Source: Pantoea dispersa (lineage in GTDB: Bacteria > Pseudomonadota > Gammaproteobacteria > Enterobacterales > Enterobacteriaceae). From it: a stretch of 32,416 nucleotides of DNA. The notes beneath the pieces are model-generated. The model was not told the origin of the DNA. It saw nothing but the letters and a program-made list of their open reading frames with translations, and ran no database searches. This document shows, in pieces, positions 22,820-29,851 of the stretch. Every line of letters begins with the position of its first letter. Positions within the stretch are counted from its first letter, which is position 1. Both the position numbers and the translations under genes were made by a program. The DNA lies in contig NZ_SCKT01000002.1 of assembly GCF_014155765.1 (NCBI RefSeq), positions 1-32,416 of the forward strand, given 5' to 3'.

Positions 22820-23770
22820 ATGATGTCATCTTTCAGCGGAAAACTGCGTTCACTGTTCATTGCGAGTGGTTTACTCGCCGCAGGTTCATTATGCGTTCAG
22901 GCTCACGCCGCACCCACTTATGCGTTAGTCCAGATTAATCAGCAGGCGCTGTTTTTTAACCTGATGAATCAGGGCGCACAGGAAGCGGCCAAAGCCAGCG
23001 GTAAACAGCTGGTGATTTATAACGCCAATGATAATCCCGTGGCGCAAAACGATGCGATTGAAAACTATATTCAGCAGGGAGTGAAAGGCATTCTGGTGGA
23101 TGCAATCGATGTCAACGGTATTATGCCAGCGATAAAAGAAGCCGCAGCGGCGAATATTCCGGTGATTGCGATTGATGCCGTATTACCTGCCGGTCCGCAG
23201 GCAGCGCAGGTGGGCGTAGATAACCTCGAAGGTGGAAAAATCCTCGGTAAATACTTTGTCGATTATGTTGCGAAAGAGATGGGCGGCAAAGCGCGACTGG
23301 GAATTGTCGGCGCGCTCAATTCGGCCATCCAAAACCAGCGCCAGAAAGGTTTTGAAGAGACGATTAAAAGCAACAGCCAGATAACGGTCGCCGATGTGGT
23401 CGATGGCCAGAATATTCAGGACAACGCCATGACCGCCGCCGAAAACCTGATTACCGGCAACCCGGATCTCACCGCGATCTATGCCACCGGCGAGCCGGCG
23501 CTGCTGGGTGCCATTGCCGCAGTAGAAAACCAGGGGCGGCAGAAGGACATCAAGGTATTCGGCTGGGATCTGACGGCAAAAGCCATCAGCGGCATTGACG
23601 GTGGCTACGTTACCGCCGTGCTGCAGCAGGATCCAAAGAAAATGGGTGAAGAAGCGCTGAAAGCGCTGAATAGCCTGACGGCCGGTAAAACCGTGAGCAA
23701 AACCATTCTGGTTCCGGCCACGGTGGTGACCAAAGCCAACGTCGATAGCTACCGTTCGCTGTTTAAGTAA
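22820..23770 (+). CDS. Periplasmic sugar-binding protein, RbsB-like, system 1
   Basis: This 316-residue exported protein has a signal peptide (MMSSFSGKLRSLFIASGLLAAGSLCVQAHA, cleaved before APTYALV) and a type I periplasmic-binding fold: QGAQEAAKASGKQLVIYNANDNPVAQNDAIENYIQQGVKGILVDAID, then NIPVIAIDAVLP, VGVDNLEGGKILGKYF, and DLTAIYATGEPALLGAIAAVEN. These are hallmarks of ribose-type (CUT2) receptors. GAGGA precedes the ATG at 22820 by six bases, deciding the start. It most likely feeds the ATPase and permease encoded on the other strand at 19316-21118, from which it is separated by the LacI gene; that pairing is inferred. A hairpin follows its stop. Confidence 0.92.
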   Translation: MMSSFSGKLRSLFIASGLLAAGSLCVQAHAAPTYALVQINQQALFFNLMNQGAQEAAKASGKQLVIYNANDNPVAQNDAIENYIQQGVKGILVDAIDVNGIMPAIKEAAAANIPVIAIDAVLPAGPQAAQVGVDNLEGGKILGKYFVDYVAKEMGGKARLGIVGALNSAIQNQRQKGFEETIKSNSQITVADVVDGQNIQDNAMTAAENLITGNPDLTAIYATGEPALLGAIAAVENQGRQKDIKVFGWDLTAKAISGIDGGYVTAVLQQDPKKMGEEALKALNSLTAGKTVSKTILVPATVVTKANVDSYRSLFK

Positions 23771-23776
23771 CCGCCA

Positions 23777-23800
23777 GGCGCAGACGTGAACGTCTGCGCC
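23777..23800. terminator. Perfect hairpin between convergent genes
   Basis: GGCGCAGACG (23777-23786) pairs perfectly with CGTCTGCGCC (23791-23800) around a TGAA tetraloop, in the 35-base gap between the convergent binding-protein and kinase genes. There is no T tract, so it may serve as a bidirectional 3'-end stabiliser. Confidence 0.55.
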
Positions 23801-23805
23801 CAGGC

Positions 23806-24669
23806 TTAGCGCTGCGCCAGAATACGTTGCAATTCATCAGCATCGGGAAACGCGTTCAGTGTGCCGGTGCGACTGACGGTAATTGCCGCCGCCGCGCTGG
23901 CATGCTGCAGCGCCAGCAGGTCGGGCGCGACGCCGCGCAGCAGGGCAGACGCCAGCAGCACGGCGAGGAAGGTGTCACCGGCGCCGGTGGTATCGACGGC
24001 CGCGACGTTAATCGCCGGGCAGAACACGCGCTGATTGCCGCGTATCAGCAGCGCACCGGCAGCACCCTGGGTAATCACCAGCGTGTTAACGCCGGCGGGT
24101 TGCAGCAGATCGGCTTCCGGTTGATTGACCACCGCGATGTCAATCAGTGGCCAGAGATCGGCGAAGTCCGGATTGACCGGTGAAGGATTAAATACCGTGG
24201 TTAAGCCGTGCGCTTTTGCCCAGCTAAATAACCGGCGGGTTTTATCCGCAGAAAAATTGCCCTGCTGCAGCAGAATATCGCCGGCAGCGGCATCGGCTAA
24301 GTACACCAGGATAATATCGGCTGCCAGCGCGTCGGCCGCGGCGGTGGTAGTAATAATGGCATTATCGCCATCGCTGCTATTAAAAATAATTGAGGTGTCA
24401 CTGTGAGCAGACAAAAACTGAGGCGGCAGTAGGGTTAATTTCTCGTGCCGGATGCGTTCGCGGATCCACTGGCCGTTAATATCATCGCCGGTGGCGCTAA
24501 TTAAGCGCGTATCGATGCCGCAACGCGAAAGTATGATTGCCTGATTGGCGCCTTTGCCACCGATATCCTGCGCAATTTTTTTGCCATGAATTGAGGCGCC
24601 TTTTTCAGGGAGTTGATCAATGGACCAGGTTTCATCCACCACAATATTGCCTGCAACATAGACACGCAT
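23806..24669 (-). CDS. PfkB-family carbohydrate/nucleoside kinase
   Basis: This 287-residue ribokinase-like kinase has the N-terminal di-glycine motif QDIGGKGANQAI (residues 34-45) and the C-terminal ATP/anion-hole motif DTTGAGDTF (226-234) with catalytic Asp232. NPSPVNPDF and VVNQPEADLL are also typical of the family. Ribokinase-type members phosphorylate ribose, other sugars or nucleosides, so it likely phosphorylates the product of the imported compound. The ATG at 24669 is divergent from the BtpA-like gene with only 27 bases between the two start codons, which implies joint control and promoters inside the opposing genes. It converges on the system 1 binding-protein gene. Confidence 0.9.
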   Translation of the reverse strand: MRVYVAGNIVVDETWSIDQLPEKGASIHGKKIAQDIGGKGANQAIILSRCGIDTRLISATGDDINGQWIRERIRHEKLTLLPPQFLSAHSDTSIIFNSSDGDNAIITTTAAADALAADIILVYLADAAAGDILLQQGNFSADKTRRLFSWAKAHGLTTVFNPSPVNPDFADLWPLIDIAVVNQPEADLLQPAGVNTLVITQGAAGALLIRGNQRVFCPAINVAAVDTTGAGDTFLAVLLASALLRGVAPDLLALQHASAAAAITVSRTGTLNAFPDADELQRILAQR

Positions 24670-24696
24670 AGTTTTCTCGTTAATAAGGTGAAAGAG

Positions 24697-25542
24697 ATGG
24701 CTTCTATATCAGCAGAAAAAAGTAACGCGATACAAGATATTTTTTCACGCAGTAAAGCGGTGATTGGGGTTATTCACTGTGATGCCTTTCCCGGCTCGCC
24801 GAAATATCGCGGTAAGCCGGTAAGTGAAATTATCGATTGTGCCCTGCGCGATGCGGATAATTATCTGGCTGGCGGCGTGCACGGTTTAATCGTTGAGAAT
24901 CATGGCGATATTCCCTTTGCCAAGCCCGACGATATTGGTCCGGAAACGGCGGCATTTATGGCGGTGATCACCGATAAAATCCGCGAGTGTTTTGCTGCAC
25001 CGCTGGGAATTAACGTGCTGGCCAATGCGGCAATCCCGGCAATTGCCACGGCATTAGCCGGCGGGGCGGATTTTGTGCGCGTTAACCAGTGGGCCAATGC
25101 CTATATCGCCAATGAAGGTTTTATCGAAGGGGCAGCCGCTAAAGCGCTGCGCTATCGCAATCAGCTGCGGGCCGATCACATCCGCGTATTTGCCGATAGC
25201 CATGTTAAACACGGCAGCCACGCGATTGTCGCCGACCGCTCGATTCAGGAGCTGACGCGTGACGTCGACTTCTTCGAAGCCGATGCGGTGATCGCCACCG
25301 GCCAGCGCACCGGCGACAGCGCCACGCTGAGTGAAATCGACGAAATCCGCGCCGCAACGGCCTTGCCGCTGCTGGTGGGCTCAGGCGTGACGCCGGACAA
25401 CGTCTGCCAGATCCTTGGCCGCACGCAGGGGGTGATTGTCGCCAGCACGCTGAAAGTCGATGGCGTGTGGTGGAACCCGGTGGAACTGGCGCGCGTGAAG
25501 CACTTCATGGCGGTGGCGCAGGCTGCGCTGGAGGAGGCGTGA
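24697..25542 (+). CDS. BtpA/SgcQ-family TIM-barrel protein
   Basis: This 281-residue protein matches the BtpA family (SgcQ in the E. coli sgc sugar operon): IGVIHCDAFPGSPKYRG near the N terminus, NYLAGGVHGLIVENHGDIPF, PLGINVLANAAIPAIATALAGGADFVRVN, HIRVFADSHVKHGSHAI, and LLVGSGVTPDNV with GVIVASTLKVDG near the C terminus, the last resembling a phosphate-binding site of a TIM barrel. The biochemical role of the family is not settled; some members sit in sugar operons. It is first in the second importer operon and overlaps the TenA-like gene by one base (TGATG). The ATG at 24697 follows AAGGTGAAAGAG; an upstream frame extension would run into the kinase gene. Confidence 0.85.
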   Translation: MASISAEKSNAIQDIFSRSKAVIGVIHCDAFPGSPKYRGKPVSEIIDCALRDADNYLAGGVHGLIVENHGDIPFAKPDDIGPETAAFMAVITDKIRECFAAPLGINVLANAAIPAIATALAGGADFVRVNQWANAYIANEGFIEGAAAKALRYRNQLRADHIRVFADSHVKHGSHAIVADRSIQELTRDVDFFEADAVIATGQRTGDSATLSEIDEIRAATALPLLVGSGVTPDNVCQILGRTQGVIVASTLKVDGVWWNPVELARVKHFMAVAQAALEEA

Positions 25543-26198
25543 TGGAAAGCTTCAGCGATCGGCTGCTGACGCAGCATCAGGCGCTGTGGCAGGCGATGCA
25601 GCAGCACCGCTTTGTCGTCGACATTGAGCACGATCGGCTGCCGGACAGCGTGTTTAATCGTTATCTGGTGTTTGAGGGTAACTTCGTCGCCACCGCCATC
25701 GCTATTTTTGCGCTGGCGGTGAGCAAGGCGCCCGGCATTCGTCAGCAGCGCTGGCTAATTGGCGTGCTCAATGCGCTGGTGGATACGCAAATCGCCTGGT
25801 TTGAGGCGGTGCTGGCGCGGCGCGGCATTCAGCCGGCGGATTATCCGGACGATCTGCCCGGCGTCAGCGCATTCCGCGATGGCATGCTGAAAGTCGCGCA
25901 GCAGGGCAGCTACACGGAAATCATCACCCTGATGTTCGGTGCCGAGTGGATGTATTACCACTGGTGCCTGCGTGTCAGCGCGCAATCGCAGCAGGACGCT
26001 GACGTGCGCCGCTGGGTAGAGATGCATGCCGAAGACGAGTTCCATCAGCAGGCGCAGTGGCTGAAAACCGAGCTGGACCAGTGCGCACTGACGCTCAGCG
26101 CGGCGCAACAGGCGCAGCTATCGCAGCTTTACGCCCGCGTGCTGCAGTGGGAGATCGATTTCCACAGCGCGGCTTACCCGGAGAGCGCCCATGACTAG
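25542..26198 (+). CDS. TenA-like protein lacking the active-site Cys
   Basis: This 218-residue helical protein has the TenA/thiaminase II layout. FNRYLVFEGNFV (Y41, E45) matches the FKYYVLQDSYY region of B. subtilis TenA. SYTEIITLMFGAEWMYYHW matches the segment with the catalytic Cys, but Cys is replaced by Ala with Glu135 next to it. WVEMHAEDEFHQQ and the WEIDFH ending keep the conserved Glu204. Known TenA proteins of the class with an active-site Glu salvage thiamin pyrimidine derivatives. That class assignment is an inference from these residues. It is translationally coupled to the BtpA-like gene and overlaps the ATPase gene by 8 bases. Its presence in a CUT2 operon is unusual. GAGGAGG precedes the ATG at 25542. 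Confidence 0.75.
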   Translation: MESFSDRLLTQHQALWQAMQQHRFVVDIEHDRLPDSVFNRYLVFEGNFVATAIAIFALAVSKAPGIRQQRWLIGVLNALVDTQIAWFEAVLARRGIQPADYPDDLPGVSAFRDGMLKVAQQGSYTEIITLMFGAEWMYYHWCLRVSAQSQQDADVRRWVEMHAEDEFHQQAQWLKTELDQCALTLSAAQQAQLSQLYARVLQWEIDFHSAAYPESAHD

Positions 26199-26958
26199 CT
26201 GTTTCATCGAAGCGCGCAACATTGGCAAACGCTTCGGCGCGTTAACGGCGCTTAGCCAGGTCAATCTGTCGATCCATCGCGGTGAAGTGCTGGCGCTGCT
26301 GGGAGACAACGGCGCGGGCAAATCGACCTTTACCAAGGTGTTATCCGGCGCGTACAGCGCCAGTGATGGCGAGCTGTGGGTAGACGGCAGGGAGGTGAAA
26401 TTCACCTCGCCGCGTCAGGCCGCCGATCACGGTATTGCCACCATCTATCAGGAGCTGGCGCTGGCAGAGAATCTGTCGATCGCCGAGAACGTGTTTCTTG
26501 GCCGCGAGCTGAAGCGCCGCGTGCTCGGCATTCCGTTTCTGCGCCGCCGCGCGATGCGCGAAACGGTGGATCGACTGCTGACCGAGCTCGATGCGCACAT
26601 TTCCGATGCCGAAGCGGCGGTCGGCAGTCTGTCCGGTGGCCAGCGTCAGGCGGTGGCGATCTGCCGCGCACTCAATCTCAACGCGCAGCTGGTGATCATG
26701 GATGAACCCACCGCCGCGCTGGCGGTCGCGGAGACGCAGAAAGTCCTGCAGCTGACGCGCCGCCTGGCGGAACGCGGCTGCGCCGTGGTGCTGATCAGCC
26801 ACAACATCAGCGATGTGTTTGCCGTGGCCGATCGCATGGTGGTGTTTCGTCGCGGCCGCAAAATCGCCGAGCGCCGTCACGCGGACACCACGCCAGACGA
26901 AATCGTTGCACTCATTACCGGTGCGCATCCTGATGCGCGCATTTTCGAAAACACCTAA
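26191..26958 (+). CDS. CUT2 ABC importer ATPase, system 2 (single domain)
   Basis: This 255-residue ATPase has Walker A GDNGAGKST (residues 38-46), Q-loop IYQELALAENLS, signature SLSGGQRQ (146-153) and Walker B VIMDEPTAAL (about 168-177), followed by SHNISDVF, the H-loop. Like the system 1 ATPase it is a single nucleotide-binding domain and about 43-50 percent similar by eye, so it probably dimerises. It overlaps the TenA-like gene by 8 bases, showing tight coupling, and precedes the system 2 binding-protein gene by 24 bases. The permease partners are the two following membrane proteins. Confidence 0.94.
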   Translation: MTSCFIEARNIGKRFGALTALSQVNLSIHRGEVLALLGDNGAGKSTFTKVLSGAYSASDGELWVDGREVKFTSPRQAADHGIATIYQELALAENLSIAENVFLGRELKRRVLGIPFLRRRAMRETVDRLLTELDAHISDAEAAVGSLSGGQRQAVAICRALNLNAQLVIMDEPTAALAVAETQKVLQLTRRLAERGCAVVLISHNISDVFAVADRMVVFRRGRKIAERRHADTTPDEIVALITGAHPDARIFENT

Positions 26959-26982
26959 GCACTCACACCAAGGGAAATCATC

Positions 26983-27954
26983 ATGCATCGCATTGCTACT
27001 GCTGTTTGTTCGCTGTCGTTGCTGGTATCGGGTTACGCCTTCGCGGCACAAAAGGTGGCCTTCGTGCCGCAAATCATCGGTATTCCCTATTTTCAGGCGA
27101 TGGAGGCGGGCGGCAAGCGCGCCGCGCACGATCTCGGCGTGGAGTTTGTCTACAGCGGTCCGGTAGATACCAACCCGATGGATCAGCTGCAGATCGTGCA
27201 GAACCTGATTGCGCAGAAGGTCAATGCGATTGGTATCAGCGTGCTGGATGCCTCCAGTATTGCGCCGGTGATGGCGCAGGCGCAGGCGAGTAATGTGCAT
27301 CTATTCACCAGCGACAGCGATGCGCCCGACAGCGGGCGGCCGGTCTATGTGGCGCAGGCCACCGATGAGGGCCTGGGCGATACGGTGATCGATGAGATGG
27401 TCAAACGCGTCGGCGAGCGCGGCAAAATTGGCATCGTCTCCGGCGAAGCCACCGCGTCAAACCTCAACAGCTGGATTGGCTTTATGCAGCAGCGGGTGAA
27501 AAGCAAATACCCGCACATTACGCTGCTCAAACCCCAGTACGCCGGCGGCTCCGCCAGCCGCGCGGCGCAAATCACCACCGATTTGATGTCCGCTAACCCC
27601 GATCTGAAAGGGGTGATTGCCATGGCCTCTACAACCTGTCCGGGCGTGGCGCAGGCCATCGAAACCGCCGGCAAAAACGGCAAGGTGATTGGCAGCGGTT
27701 TCTGCAGCCCGAACACCGCGCGCGCCTACCTGAAAAGCGGGGCGTTTGGCTACACCGTGCTGTGGGACCCGGAAAAGCTTGGCTATCTGACGGTGTGGGC
27801 GGGCAAACAGCTGATCGACGGGAAAGCGTTTGCCGCCGAAAATCACGTTCCCGGCTTTGCCCAACCGGTGACCTTTGACAGCAAAACCGGTGTGCTGCTG
27901 CTCGGCAAGCCGGCGGTGTTCACCAAAGATAACGTCGACCAGTTCAAATTCTGA
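26983..27954 (+). CDS. Periplasmic binding protein, LsrB/RhaS-like, system 2
   Basis: This 323-residue exported protein has a signal peptide (MHRIATAVCSLSLLVSGYAFA, cleaved before AQKVAFVPQ). The mature part follows LsrB in plan: FQAMEAGGKRAAHDLGVEFVYSGPVDTNPMDQLQIVQNLIAQKVNAIGISVLD, HLFTSDSDAPDSGRPVYVAQATDEGLG, GSGFCSPNTARAYLKSGAFGYTVLWDPEKLGYL and the C-terminal TGVLLLGKPAVFTKDNVDQFKF. LsrB and RhaS belong to the same receptor subgroup, so a deoxy-sugar- or AI-2-like ligand is conceivable. No lsrK, lsrR, lsrF or lsrG is present, so AI-2 uptake is not supported. It lies between the ATPase and permease genes of system 2. Confidence 0.92.
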   Translation: MHRIATAVCSLSLLVSGYAFAAQKVAFVPQIIGIPYFQAMEAGGKRAAHDLGVEFVYSGPVDTNPMDQLQIVQNLIAQKVNAIGISVLDASSIAPVMAQAQASNVHLFTSDSDAPDSGRPVYVAQATDEGLGDTVIDEMVKRVGERGKIGIVSGEATASNLNSWIGFMQQRVKSKYPHITLLKPQYAGGSASRAAQITTDLMSANPDLKGVIAMASTTCPGVAQAIETAGKNGKVIGSGFCSPNTARAYLKSGAFGYTVLWDPEKLGYLTVWAGKQLIDGKAFAAENHVPGFAQPVTFDSKTGVLLLGKPAVFTKDNVDQFKF

Positions 27955-27965
27955 CGAGGCCTGTG

Positions 27966-28907
27966 ATGCATATGACTTCGCGGGAAATCGTCCTGCTGGC
28001 GATCGCCGTGCTGGCTGGCGCCTGCTTTACGTGGTTTTCGCCGTGGTTTGCCACCGCTGACAACCTGCTGACCATTCTGCGCAACAGCAGCGAACTGCTG
28101 TTGATCGCGCTGGGTATGACGCTGGTGATCGCCATGGGCGGCGTCGATGTGTCGGTGGGCGTGGTGATGGGCGTGGCCGCGTGGGGCGTCGGACAACTGC
28201 TGATGCTGCAATCCCCGCTGCTGGCGGCGCTGGCCGGACCGCTTATTGGCCTGCTGGCAGGGCTGATCACCGCGCTGGTGGTGGTGATTGGCCGCATTCC
28301 GGCAATTGTCGGCACGCTGGGGCTGTTCGGCGTCTGGCGCACGGCGCTGTTTGTGCTGCTGGGCGGGCAGTGGCTTTCCGGTCTGCCGGGCGATCTGACG
28401 CATGCGCTGATGCGGCCTTTGCTGGGGCTGCCGCTGATGGCCTGGCTGATTGTCGCGGCCTGGGCGCTGGTGTGGCTGGCGCTGCGCCATACGCCGTACG
28501 GGTTATGGCTGCTGGCCGCCGGCAACTCCGAAGAAAAAGCGCGGCTGGCGGGCATTCCGGTAACCCAGGTGCGTGTCGCGACCTTTGCCCTCAGCGGCGT
28601 GCTGTGCGGCCTGGCCGCCACCTGCTACATCGCCACCTATCGTAACGTGGAGATGACCGTCGGCGGCACGCTGGCACTGGAGGCGATTGCCGCGGTGGTG
28701 CTGGGCGGCACGCGCATTACCGGCGGCTCCTGCAGTCTGCTCGGCACGCTGCTCGGCGTACTGCTGTTGCGCATTCTGCAAAATGGCCTGCTGCTGATTG
28801 GCGTGCCCTCGCTATGGCAAACCGTGGTTACCGGGGCGGTGCTGTTGCTGGTGCTGAGCAGCGAAGCAGCCAGTGGGCGGCTGTTATCGCTAAGGAGGCT
28901 GGCATGA
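27966..28907 (+). CDS. CUT2 ABC importer permease 2a, LsrC-like
   Basis: This 313-residue inner-membrane protein of the RbsC/LsrC family has about nine to ten hydrophobic helices. The key segment ALGMTLVIAMGGVDVSVGVVMGVAAWGVG lies near residue 50, with IGRIPAIVGTLGLFGVWRTALFVLLGG and AIAAVVLGGTRITGGSCSLLGTLLGVLLLRILQNGLLLIG following. GAGG six bases before the ATG at 27966 sets the start; a nearby GTG and a later ATG at 27972 are less likely. It overlaps the next permease gene by ATGA, and the two probably form a heterodimeric channel as LsrC and LsrD do. Substrate unknown. Confidence 0.93.
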   Translation: MHMTSREIVLLAIAVLAGACFTWFSPWFATADNLLTILRNSSELLLIALGMTLVIAMGGVDVSVGVVMGVAAWGVGQLLMLQSPLLAALAGPLIGLLAGLITALVVVIGRIPAIVGTLGLFGVWRTALFVLLGGQWLSGLPGDLTHALMRPLLGLPLMAWLIVAAWALVWLALRHTPYGLWLLAAGNSEEKARLAGIPVTQVRVATFALSGVLCGLAATCYIATYRNVEMTVGGTLALEAIAAVVLGGTRITGGSCSLLGTLLGVLLLRILQNGLLLIGVPSLWQTVVTGAVLLLVLSSEAASGRLLSLRRLA

Positions 28908-29848
28908 AACTGTGGCGCAAAGCCCCCGATCTGACGCTGCTGCTGGCGCTGTGGCTGTTGCTGCTGGGCGCCATCGCGATTGTGCTGCCGCAGATGCTGG
29001 CGGCATGGTCGCTGACCTCCATCCTGCAGTTTGCCACGCTGCTATCGCTGGTGGCGCTCGGGCAGTCGCTGGTGGTGATGACTGGCGGCGGCGGCATTGA
29101 TTTGTCGGTTGGCGGTAACGTTTCGCTCTCGGCGGTCATCGGCATGCTGGCGCTCGATCAGGGTATTGCGCCGGGCTGGCTGCCGCTGATTTGCCTGCTG
29201 AGCGGTAGCCTGGCTGGCGCGCTGAACGGCCTGCTGGTGGCGCGCTTACGCCTCTGGCCGCTGATCGTTACGCTGGGCAGTTTTTATCTGTTCTCCGGCC
29301 TGGCGCTGGCATTAACCGGCGGTGCGGCGCTGGCCGGCGTGCCGCCGCTGCTGACGCAGTGGGGCCGGGCGGCCATGCTGTCCGTTCCGTTGCCTTTTTT
29401 AACCTGTGTCATCCCGGCGTTTCTGCTGGCGTGGCTGATCATCAGCAACAGCGCGTGGGGCAAATGGATCTACGCCTGCGGCTTCAATGAGCACGCCACG
29501 CGGCTGGTGGGCATTCCGGTCGATCGCCTGCGGCTGCTGGTTTATTGCCTGAGCGGCGCGCTGGCGGGCTGCGCCGGCTTTATTTCCCTGTGCTGGCTCG
29601 GCAGTGCCCGCCCGGAAATCGGCGTCAATCTTGAGCTGGAATCGCTGACCGCCGCGCTGCTGGGAGGCGTGGCGATCTTTGGCGGGCGCGGCAGTGTCAT
29701 CGGCGTTCTCGCCGCCGCGCTGATGCTGGTCACCCTCAAAACCTGCATGTTGCAGCTGGGGCTGAACAGCGTGTGGCAACTGGGCGTGGTGGGCATGCTG
29801 TTAATCATGGTGTTAATGGCACAACGACTTTTTATCTATCGGAGATAA
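28904..29848 (+). CDS. CUT2 ABC importer permease 2b, LsrD-like
   Basis: This 314-residue inner-membrane protein of the same family as permease 2a has the segment ALGQSLVVMTGGGGIDLSVGGNVSLSAVIGM near residue 50 and ALLGGVAIFGGRGSVIGVLAAALMLVTLKTCMLQLGL near the C terminus. The start ATG at 28904 overlaps the previous stop (ATGA) and follows GGAGG, as expected for coupled synthesis of a heterodimer. Only 3 bases separate its stop from the M20 gene. It completes importer 2 with the ATPase at 26191 and the binding protein at 26983. Confidence 0.93.
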   Translation: MKLWRKAPDLTLLLALWLLLLGAIAIVLPQMLAAWSLTSILQFATLLSLVALGQSLVVMTGGGGIDLSVGGNVSLSAVIGMLALDQGIAPGWLPLICLLSGSLAGALNGLLVARLRLWPLIVTLGSFYLFSGLALALTGGAALAGVPPLLTQWGRAAMLSVPLPFLTCVIPAFLLAWLIISNSAWGKWIYACGFNEHATRLVGIPVDRLRLLVYCLSGALAGCAGFISLCWLGSARPEIGVNLELESLTAALLGGVAIFGGRGSVIGVLAAALMLVTLKTCMLQLGLNSVWQLGVVGMLLIMVLMAQRLFIYRR

Positions 29849-29851
29849 CAC

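Noticed and set aside
26341-27300. Long minus-strand open frame (319 codons) and similar ones opposite the permeases and the MFS gene
   Set aside because: These are antisense shadows of GC-rich genes: rich in Arg, Gln and His, with no family features, and opposite well-supported genes.
26983-29848. AI-2 (Lsr) quorum-signal importer
   Set aside because: The binding protein and permeases resemble LsrB, LsrC and LsrD, but lsrK, lsrR, lsrF and lsrG are absent. The enzymes present (BtpA-like, TenA-like, M20) do not fit AI-2 processing.
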